A stretch of 64,000 nucleotides of DNA, from the NCBI GenBank assembly GCA_030530875.1, contig JAUMUD010000003.1, positions 1 to 64,000 of the forward strand, in the 5' to 3' direction. Source of the DNA: Corynebacterium sp. GTDB taxonomy: Bacteria > Actinomycetota > Actinomycetes > Mycobacteriales > Mycobacteriaceae. Below are positions 57,861 through 64,000 of this stretch, in pieces. The notes below the pieces were generated by a model. The model was not told the DNA's origin. It ran no database searches and saw only the letters and a list, made by a program, of their open reading frames with translations. How positions within the stretch are numbered: the stretch's first letter is position 1; each line of letters starts with the position of its first letter. Position numbers and translations under genes: made by a program.

Positions 57861-59630
57861 ATGGTGCGTACGCTCATTGGCACAGAAATTGAGTTTGGAA
57901 TTTCGAGCCCGCAACAGCCGGATTTAAGTCCAATTATCACCTCAACCCATGCGGTTCTTGGATACGCACCATATGGCACTCCTTGGGACTATGCCGGCGA
58001 GTCCCCGCTTCGTGACTCCCGCGGCTTTGACCTGCGCCGCTATCACACAGCCCCCATTGTGGATCCACAGGCAGTGGGTATGGCTAATCTCGTGCTCACC
58101 AATGGTGCAAGGCTCTACGTGGACCATGCCCACCCCGAGTATTCCTCCCCAGAAACCACCAATGCCTATATGGCTACCCTCTACGAGCTTGCCGGCTCCC
58201 AGATCATGCACCAGGCAACCCTGGAGGTGGCACGTCTAACAGAGGCCGGGGAATCTGCCGTTCAGGGTCAAAAGCCCTGCCCACCGCTCAATATTTATAA
58301 GAATAATGTGGATGGTAAAGGTGCATCCTATGGTGCCCACGAGAATTATCTCTACCCACGAAGCCTTGCCTTTGACCTTCTCGCCAAGGCCTTAATCCCA
58401 TTCTTTGTTGCCCGCCAAGTGGTTGTTGGTGCAGGCCGCGTGGGTATTGGCCAGGCCTCCGAGGAAGCTGGCTTCCAGATTAGCCAGCGTGCTGACTATA
58501 TTGAACAGCAGATTTCACTCGAAACCACCCTGAATCGCGGCATCATTAATACTCGCGACGAACCACATATGGATGCCTCCACGTGGGGTAGGCTCCACGT
58601 GATTGTGGGTGATGCAAATATGTCGCAGACCTCAATCTTCCTTAAATTGGGCATGACCGACCTGGTTATCCGCGCCCTCATTGCCAAGGGGGAGAAGAGC
58701 CCACTGCTCAATCTTGAACTAGTGGATCCAGTTTCGGCAATCCACCTGTTCTCCCACGATCTGACTCTCACCCACACGGTGGCCACCACCGATGGCCGTG
58801 AGCTCACCGCCTTAGATATCCTCGATATTTACCGCGCTGAAGTAGGGGTTTACCTCGGCAATCCCAGCCTTGCCGGCTATGGCTATGGCGAGCCGGAAAA
58901 CTGCTTTATCAAGGGCACCACTAATCCCTATGCCGCCAGCCAAGAAGATGTGGATCGAAGCCTGCTAGCCCTGTGGGATGAGGCCATCCAGTGTCTGCGC
59001 GCTGATATTAGGTCCGCCCGCCACCTGCTTGACTGGGTAGCCAAGCTCTGCCTGATGGAGGGCTATGTGGCCAAGGGTAAGAGCTGGGATTCTGCCACCA
59101 TTGCGCTCGTTGACTTGCAATATGCCGATATTAACCCCGCACGTTCCCTCTATACGGCGCTGGTTACTCGCGGTAGGATGCGCGAGCTCACCACACCACG
59201 AGAAGAATTCATTCACACACCACCACGCGATACACGCGCCTGGCTGCGGGGTAGTGCCGTGCAGTATCTGCGGCCCTATGTGCGCGCAGTGAACTGGGAT
59301 CGCATCACCCTTGGTGTGCCCGATGGTATGGGTGTTGTGAGCCCCGAGGATGCCATTACCATTCTCATGAATACCCCAGAAAGCTGCACCTTTAACGTGG
59401 ATGCGGTCAATGCACTCACTGAAATCCAGCAACTTGCCATCGACCAGAACGCCTTATTTGCGCGCGCAAAAGCAATTACGGACGTGAATTATTCGCATGC
59501 CTATGAGAATGGACCTGCAGGTAATAGTGAATTTCCAGCAGATCTTCTACGGTCGCGATCCGAACTCAGCCAGGAAGAATACGGTAGAATTGCCCTGTTA
59601 TTCCAAAAGCTGAAGGAAGAACACAGTTAG
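57861..59630 (+). CDS. dop: depupylase Dop
   Basis: Pup amidohydrolase/depupylase (589 residues) of the glutamine-synthetase-like ligase fold, removing Pup from substrates. N-terminal GTEIEFGI carries the metal-binding Glu pair; residues about 30-70 form the Dop-loop that marks Dop against PafA; INTRDEPHMD near 229 and the central HVIVGDANMSQ match the family. It is longer than the ~500-residue mycobacterial protein, with an extra C-terminal helical tail (ending EYGRIALLFQKLKEEHS). Since Pup here already ends in Glu, deamidation is not needed and depupylation is its likely job. GGAGAAGGAG precedes the ATG. Confidence 0.93.
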   Translation: MVRTLIGTEIEFGISSPQQPDLSPIITSTHAVLGYAPYGTPWDYAGESPLRDSRGFDLRRYHTAPIVDPQAVGMANLVLTNGARLYVDHAHPEYSSPETTNAYMATLYELAGSQIMHQATLEVARLTEAGESAVQGQKPCPPLNIYKNNVDGKGASYGAHENYLYPRSLAFDLLAKALIPFFVARQVVVGAGRVGIGQASEEAGFQISQRADYIEQQISLETTLNRGIINTRDEPHMDASTWGRLHVIVGDANMSQTSIFLKLGMTDLVIRALIAKGEKSPLLNLELVDPVSAIHLFSHDLTLTHTVATTDGRELTALDILDIYRAEVGVYLGNPSLAGYGYGEPENCFIKGTTNPYAASQEDVDRSLLALWDEAIQCLRADIRSARHLLDWVAKLCLMEGYVAKGKSWDSATIALVDLQYADINPARSLYTALVTRGRMRELTTPREEFIHTPPRDTRAWLRGSAVQYLRPYVRAVNWDRITLGVPDGMGVVSPEDAITILMNTPESCTFNVDAVNALTEIQQLAIDQNALFARAKAITDVNYSHAYENGPAGNSEFPADLLRSRSELSQEEYGRIALLFQKLKEEHS

Positions 59631-59645
59631 GAACAGGAGTAGAAA

Positions 59646-59828
59646 ATGCCTCGTATTTCCCTTAACCAGACCGGCGGTTCCGGTGATGAAAACCAGGAAG
59701 AGGCTGGTCTCGTCCAGAAGAATATTTCCACTGATGACACCGATGATCTCCTCGCCGAGATTGACGGCCTCTTGGAAAATAATGCTGAAGAATTTGTCCG
59801 TTCCTATGTCCAAAAGGGTGGCGAGTAA
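59646..59828 (+). CDS. pup: prokaryotic ubiquitin-like protein Pup
   Basis: Sixty-residue disordered tag protein. The C-terminal half (DDLLAEIDGLLENNAEEFV) is the ARC-binding helix, and the end is QKGGE, so the terminal Glu used for isopeptide linkage is genetically encoded and no Gln-to-Glu deamidation is required. Between dop and pafA with short gaps; GGAACAGGAG-like sequence precedes the ATG. Confidence 0.96.
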   Translation: MPRISLNQTGGSGDENQEEAGLVQKNISTDDTDDLLAEIDGLLENNAEEFVRSYVQKGGE

Positions 59829-59831
59829 GTA

Positions 59832-61205
59832 GTGGAGCCCCTTTTTCACCGCATCTTCGGTGTTGAAACAGAATATGGTGTGACCTGTACTGTCGATGGT
59901 CAGCCAGCCAAAGATCCAGAAGAGGTAGCCAGGACACTCTTCCACCCAATTATGAAGAAGTATGGCGCCACCAATGTCTTCATGCCAAATGGTGGTCGCC
60001 TCTATCTTGATGTGGGCTCGCACCCTGAATTCGCCACCCCAGAATGCGATGATGCCCTCCAGCTTCTGGCCTATGATCGCGCAGGCGACGAGATTATGCG
60101 CAACCTCGCCGCAGAGGCCAGCGAAGAACTTGGCGGCCGCGTCTACATTTTCAAAAATAATGTGGACTCCGCCGGTAACTCCTATGGATGCCACGAAAAC
60201 TACCTGGTAGACCGCGATATGGTGCTCAAGCACCTCGGGGTCTACTTCCTGCCATTCCTGGTCACCCGTCAGCTTTTCACCGGCGCCGGTAAAATCTACG
60301 TGCCATATCCAGGCAGCGCCTCGGCCCACTTTGGTGCAGGTTATTGCCTTTCCCAACGTGCTGATCACGTGTGGGATGGGGTTAGTAGTGCGACCACTCG
60401 CTCTCGCCCAATGATTAATACCCGCGATGAACCTCATGCTGATTCGCACCTCTACCGCAGGCTTCATATTATTTCGGGCGATTCCAATATCTCTCAGAGC
60501 ACGATGCTCGCCAAGATTGTCTCCACCCAGCTCGTACTTGAGATGGTGGAGGCACAGTTTATGCTCGAGGAATTCCCACTCAAGGATCCTCTCGAGGCCA
60601 TTCGCATGATTTCTCGCGATCCTACTGGTCGCGTGCTCCTTCCTCTTGAAGGTGGCGGGGAAATTCCAGCCCTCGTCATTGCTTTTGCCTACTTGGATAA
60701 GGCCAAGCGGTGGTATGCCCAGAGGCCTTTTAGCACCAAGGCCATGGACCTTGGCCTTGATATTTGGGAGCGCGCCCTGGTTGCTATTGATCAGGATGAG
60801 CCGGAGCGCCTAAAGTCCGAGATTGACTGGGTTATCAAGAAGGATATTCTTGACCGCTATGACCTGCCAATTACGGATATGAAGATGCGTCAAGTTGACC
60901 TCGCCTATCACGATCTCAATGGTCTTGGACGCATGATGGAAAAGAAGGGGTATATCCGTACGCTTATCGACGACGCAACCGTAGCGAAGGCCGTCGATAC
61001 GCCACCAGAGACGACCCGTGCCCATATCCGAGGACAGATTTTGGCCGAAGCCGATAAGCTTGGGCTCAATATTTTCACCGACTGGATGTACAACAAGTAC
61101 GGAACCAAGAGGGTGGAATTCCCGAACCCATTTGCCACCGAGTCTTCGGAGGCTGAGGCTTTCATTGAGTATTTGCGAGCCGAAGCCCACAACGCCAAGG
61201 ACTAG
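59832..61205 (+). CDS. pafA: Pup ligase PafA
   Basis: ATP-dependent enzyme (457 residues) that joins the Pup C-terminal Glu to substrate lysines. Catalytic region FGVETEYGVTCT near 9-20 with the metal-binding Glu pair; conserved IFKNNVDSAGNSYGCHENY near 107-125; RPMINTRDEPHAD near 195. It lacks the Dop-loop after the first strand, which separates it from Dop. GTG start three bases after the pup stop, with GGTGG just upstream. No prcBA genes lie between pup and pafA. Confidence 0.95.
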   Translation: MEPLFHRIFGVETEYGVTCTVDGQPAKDPEEVARTLFHPIMKKYGATNVFMPNGGRLYLDVGSHPEFATPECDDALQLLAYDRAGDEIMRNLAAEASEELGGRVYIFKNNVDSAGNSYGCHENYLVDRDMVLKHLGVYFLPFLVTRQLFTGAGKIYVPYPGSASAHFGAGYCLSQRADHVWDGVSSATTRSRPMINTRDEPHADSHLYRRLHIISGDSNISQSTMLAKIVSTQLVLEMVEAQFMLEEFPLKDPLEAIRMISRDPTGRVLLPLEGGGEIPALVIAFAYLDKAKRWYAQRPFSTKAMDLGLDIWERALVAIDQDEPERLKSEIDWVIKKDILDRYDLPITDMKMRQVDLAYHDLNGLGRMMEKKGYIRTLIDDATVAKAVDTPPETTRAHIRGQILAEADKLGLNIFTDWMYNKYGTKRVEFPNPFATESSEAEAFIEYLRAEAHNAKD

Positions 61206-61209
61206 AGCG

Positions 61210-62241
61210 ATGACGAATACAAAACCACGCTTTGTACAGGAGCGCCGACTGCTGGAGTTGGCCTATACCTTCATCACCGCGTTCAGGAATGATCGGAAAA
61301 GTCCGTGGATTACCCTGGACGAACTGCGCAAAATTGATAGTTTCGCGCGCGGTAATGACGGGGAGCTTCTCGACGATGATTCCTTCCGCAAGCGCCTAAA
61401 CAATGACCTTAAGGCCCTGGACCGTGTGGGTATTCCGGTGATTGTGGAAGTAGATCCATCCCCGGATAATACCAATGGCAGGCGTAAGCGCTATAAAATT
61501 GATGCGAAAAACTATCCGCTGACCTTGCGTTTCACGGAAGAAGAGGCGACACTTCTTGGCATTGCCTATGAGCATGCTCAGGAACTGAAGGATACGTCTT
61601 TCTCAGCCTCTGCCTGGGCAAAGATTGCTAGTACCGGTGCAGACCGCTTCGGTGCCAATATGGGCGTGGATGATTATGCCCTTGTGCGAGCAAGTTTGCG
61701 CTCCCAAAGTGATATCGCCAATATGCGCAATATCAACGACCTCTACACTTTGAGCCAGGCAATTGCTGAAAAGAAGCGTGTGAGCTTTATTTATGAGCCC
61801 GCAGGTGCCACGGAAGGTGTGCAGCGCATCTTCGATATTTATGGTTTCAGCATTGATGGCCCAAAACTCTATGTGGTCGGTTGGGATTATTCCCGCAGGG
61901 CTGAGCGTGTTTTCCGCATTAGCAATATCCACAGCGTGAAGCTACTCAAGAGCGATACTGAGCATCGCGAGCACACCCCAAATACTATCGCTGAGCTCGT
62001 ACACAATACGCTGCCAGCCAATTCCGACCGCGTTGATGTCCGTATTAAGGGCATGACGGGGGAGTTGCGTCGCTATAAGTACGAGGACCTTGGGGATAAT
62101 ACCTATGTGCTCAAGGATGTTCCGCGCGCGTCCATTGTCCGTGACCTACTCTTCTGCTGCGATGACGTAGTGGTGGAGGAGCCGAAGGATTTGCGGGATG
62201 CGATTATTGCTCGTCTGAAGGAGGTGGCGAAAAATGGCTAG
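61210..62241 (+). CDS. pafB: WYL-domain regulator PafB
   Basis: Transcription factor half (343 residues) of PafBC, which in mycobacteria activates DNA-damage genes. N-terminal winged HTH about 10-75 (WITLDELRKIDSFARG), a middle helical part, and a WYL domain about 175-265 (KRVSFIYEPAGATEGVQRIF) followed by the WCX extension. ATG chosen because it lies just after the pafA stop (4-bp gap); the open frame continues upstream into pafA but is not used. Overlaps pafC by 8 bases. Confidence 0.92.
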   Translation: MTNTKPRFVQERRLLELAYTFITAFRNDRKSPWITLDELRKIDSFARGNDGELLDDDSFRKRLNNDLKALDRVGIPVIVEVDPSPDNTNGRRKRYKIDAKNYPLTLRFTEEEATLLGIAYEHAQELKDTSFSASAWAKIASTGADRFGANMGVDDYALVRASLRSQSDIANMRNINDLYTLSQAIAEKKRVSFIYEPAGATEGVQRIFDIYGFSIDGPKLYVVGWDYSRRAERVFRISNIHSVKLLKSDTEHREHTPNTIAELVHNTLPANSDRVDVRIKGMTGELRRYKYEDLGDNTYVLKDVPRASIVRDLLFCCDDVVVEEPKDLRDAIIARLKEVAKNG

Positions 62242-63193
62242 GCGCCCAACCCATGAAAAACTGGTCATGCTTGTGGCCTTGATTCCTTATGCCACGGCCT
62301 TTGGTGATAGGAAGCTGGATGAGATCGCGGCGGACTTTAAGATTCCGCGTGATAATCTCGACGATCTGATTCAGACCCTGACTGAGGTGCGCATTGGTAT
62401 CCGCGATGCGGCAGACTTTAATGCACCAATTGGTCTTGCGGATTATGACAGCCGCCTCGAGCTTGCCATTGAGAATGATGAGCTTGCTGTACTGGAATCC
62501 CGCAAGATGGATATTCCACTCCGCATGACTCTAGCGGAGGCAACTACGGTTTTGGCTAATCTTTCTAGTCTTGCTGCAGTGTACAATTCGCCACTGATCC
62601 ACCAGGTGATTAAGAAACTCAGCGACTATATCACTGAATCTTTTGGTGCTGTGACCAGTACCGATGTTGCCGGGGCCGAGTATCTTCCGCTCACCAGTAT
62701 TCTTTTCCGCGCAATGATGGAAAAGAAGCAGGTCTCCTTTACCTATCGCAATAAAGTCCGTGAAGTAAGCGTCATCCGTATCTTCAACTATGGCCCATAT
62801 ACTTATGCGACTGCCTGGGATGAAGCCTCCCAGGGGCACCGCAATTATCGCCTCGACCGCATCGAGGGTGAGATCACCATTACAGATTCGGAAACTCTGG
62901 CCGATCTCCACCCGCAGCAATATGATGCTAGTGATCCATTCCGATTCTCGGATGTGGATGACCATATTATCGTGGATCTCAAGACCCGTGATAGCTGGGT
63001 TCTTCCTCAGCATGAGGTGCTGAGCAGCGAGGGCGACACACTGCGTGTCAAAATTCCGGTCGCGGATGAGGACTGGTTACAGCGCTATATGCTGGCCTTT
63101 GGTGATTTCCTTCAGCCAGTTGAAGCTGGGAAACTCCTGTTAGGTCTCGGCAAAAAAGCTAATGATGCCCTTATCCGCTATCAAAACGGGTAA
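62234..63193 (+). CDS. pafC: WYL-domain regulator PafC
   Basis: Second half (319 residues) of the PafBC heterodimer. Winged HTH about 5-60 (RPTHEKLVMLVALIPY, then DEIAADFKIPRDNLDDL) and a WYL domain about 150-215 (MEKKQVSFTYRNKVREVSVI, with the typical WDEASQGHRNYRLDRI). Single-stranded DNA-responsive activation through WYL is known for mycobacterial PafBC; assumed here. Confidence 0.92.
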   Translation: MARRPTHEKLVMLVALIPYATAFGDRKLDEIAADFKIPRDNLDDLIQTLTEVRIGIRDAADFNAPIGLADYDSRLELAIENDELAVLESRKMDIPLRMTLAEATTVLANLSSLAAVYNSPLIHQVIKKLSDYITESFGAVTSTDVAGAEYLPLTSILFRAMMEKKQVSFTYRNKVREVSVIRIFNYGPYTYATAWDEASQGHRNYRLDRIEGEITITDSETLADLHPQQYDASDPFRFSDVDDHIIVDLKTRDSWVLPQHEVLSSEGDTLRVKIPVADEDWLQRYMLAFGDFLQPVEAGKLLLGLGKKANDALIRYQNG

Positions 63194-63232
63194 CATAGAC
63201 GGTAATTGTACTTTTTCTACACGGAGGTATCC

Positions 63233-63718
63233 ATGGCCAGTCTTGGCGCACCAGAACTGATCATTATCGCTTTGATCATTATTCTTCTTTTCGGCAGCCG
63301 TAAGCTGCCAGATGCTGCTCGTTCCATTGGTCGCTCGATGCGCATCTTCAAGTCCGAGGTTAAGGAGATGAATAACGAGGACGAGGCTCAGGCCCAGCAG
63401 CCACAGCAGCAGGCGCAGCTTCAGGCTCCTCAGCAGGTGCAGCAGCCAGTACAGCCACAGCAGTACCAGCAGTATCAGCAGCCTATGCAGCAGCCTGTTC
63501 AGCCTCAGCAGTATCAGCAGCAGGCTTATCCTCAGCAGGTGCAGCCTCAGTACCAGCAGCCTGCACAGCCAGTGCAGCAGCCTGTTCAGCCGCAGCAGTA
63601 CCAGCAATATCAGCAGCCTGCACAGCAGCCAGTACAGCCTTCTCCTTATCAGCAGCAGCCAGTTCAGCCTGCCCCATACCAGCAGAACCAGGCTACTGAC
63701 GAGAACAAGCAGCAGTAA
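63233..63718 (+). CDS. tatA: twin-arginine translocase subunit TatA with Gln/Pro/Tyr-rich tail
   Basis: Tat pore subunit (161 residues). N-terminal membrane helix about 5-20 ([19 protein letters not shown]), the hinge [11 protein letters not shown] and an amphipathic helix about 22-45 are standard. The rest, about residues 55-161, is an unusual low-complexity tail of repeated [18 protein letters not shown] units, more than doubling the protein. GGAGG stands eight bases before the ATG. Followed by tatC. Confidence 0.93.
   Translation: MASLGAPELIIIALIIILLFGSRKLPDAARSIGRSMRIFKSEVKEMNNEDEAQAQQPQQQAQLQAPQQVQQPVQPQQYQQYQQPMQQPVQPQQYQQQAYPQQVQPQYQQPAQPVQQPVQPQQYQQYQQPAQQPVQPSPYQQQPVQPAPYQQNQATDENKQQ
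63402..63715 (+). repeat. coding low-complexity repeat in tatA
   Basis: Imperfect tandem units of CAG/CCA/TAC-type codons encode Gln-Pro-Tyr repeats; two long near-identical copies start near 63442 and 63574. Repeat-length change by slippage is possible. Confidence 0.75.
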
Positions 63719-63760
63719 TTTTCCTGCTAATCCACACTGTTATTCCACTGCGCTAAAGTT

Positions 63761-64000
63761 GTGAGCATTTTCAAATCCAAAAAGCGGTCGCCTGAAGGGG
63801 AAATGTCGCTCGTTGAGCACATCCAGGAACTTCGTCGTCGCCTCATTATCAGCCTAATTGCGCTATTCATCGGCACGGTTTTGGGCTACCTATGGTATCA
63901 AGCAACGCCCTTTGGTATCACCAGCTTGGGCGATATTTTGCGTGGCCCATATTGCTCCCTGCCTGATGATGTCCGCGCGAATCTTTCGGCTGATGGCACC
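63761..64000 (+). CDS. tatC: twin-arginine translocase subunit TatC (5' part)
   Basis: First 80 codons of TatC, cut by the window end. After a short basic N-terminus (SIFKSKKRSPEGE) comes the signature MSLVEHIQELRRRLIISL, whose conserved Glu binds twin-arginine signals, then the first membrane helix. The GTG start was chosen by similarity of the basic lead to relatives; the ATG at 63804 (MSLVEH) is the alternative, with AAGGGG too close before it. It lies 42 bases after tatA and completes the minimal TatAC pair. Confidence 0.9.
   Translation, partial: MSIFKSKKRSPEGEMSLVEHIQELRRRLIISLIALFIGTVLGYLWYQATPFGITSLGDILRGPYCSLPDDVRANLSADGT

Noticed and set aside
61018..61209. Longer PafB starting inside pafA
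   Set aside because: The open frame extends upstream, but those residues are unlike the family and the ATG at 61210 follows the pafA stop at normal operon spacing.
63402..63718. CRISPR or satellite array
   Set aside because: The periodic sequence is in frame and codes for the Gln/Pro/Tyr tail of TatA; units are imperfect and have no spacers.

Overview
The window comes from a Corynebacterium-type actinobacterium. The evidence is the mycothiol gene mshC, a Pup-modification locus with no proteasome core genes, the mannosyltransferase mptB, actinobacterial-type coproporphyrin ferrochelatase, SufR-BDCSUT, and acn followed by its TetR repressor acnR and a small glutamine amidotransferase. The gene order (suf, acn-acnR, NlpC/P60, cpfC, DUF3097, pyrD, uppP, mshC, metH, hisE-hisG-aspA, trmI-arc-dop-pup-pafA-pafBC-tatAC) matches the order known from C. 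glutamicum and C. diphtheriae. Most of the window is therefore conserved backbone.

Layout. 1-6.2 kb (minus): a cell-wall-anchored protein with an LAXTG-type sorting signal, heme A synthase ctaA, a two-gene ABC exporter and mptB. 6.3-12.6 kb (plus): the iron-sulfur assembly operon sufR-B-D-C-S-U-T. 12.6-20.2 kb: alanine dehydrogenase, a leaderless ABC-F ATPase, and acn-acnR-amidotransferase with a good AcnR operator candidate. 20.2-26.1 kb: a RipA-like NlpC/P60 hydrolase, ferrochelatase, two divergent genes whose -10 elements overlap, an HTH protein, a VTT membrane protein and tRNA-Leu(GAG). 26.3-36.2 kb: a heterodimeric ABC exporter with complementary loss of ATP-site motifs, a PEBP protein, pyrD plus a lipoprotein, uppP, a secreted trypsin-like protease and an extended mshC. 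36.3-41 kb: a formate/nitrite channel and metH. 41-48.1 kb: a stretch that looks accessory, with an arabinitol-type dehydrogenase and MFS pair, a degenerate HNH-family protein with flanking hairpins, and a glycerophosphodiesterase and MFS pair. 48.1-52.6 kb: glycerol-3-phosphatase-like HAD protein, hisE, hisG, aspA and a RecB-like nuclease. 52.7-64 kb: M18 aminopeptidase, trmI, glycerate kinase, the pupylation locus and tatA with the start of tatC (cut by the window end).

How genes work together. SufR and the Suf proteins build Fe-S clusters that aconitase and ferrochelatase of this family carry. Arc, Dop, Pup and PafA form a pupylation cycle that does not need a proteasome: Pup already ends in Glu and Arc lacks the proteasome-docking tail. 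PafBC is the paired WYL regulator. The phosphodiesterase, its neighbouring MFS carrier and the HAD phosphatase could form a route from glycerophosphodiesters to glycerol.

A recurring feature is a TANNNT -10 element placed 6-8 nt, most often exactly 7 nt, before the start codon in at least 17 genes, pointing to leaderless mRNAs. I used this to choose several starts. I see no CRISPR array, insertion sequence, rRNA or replication origin. All function calls come from reading the sequence; no database search was run.
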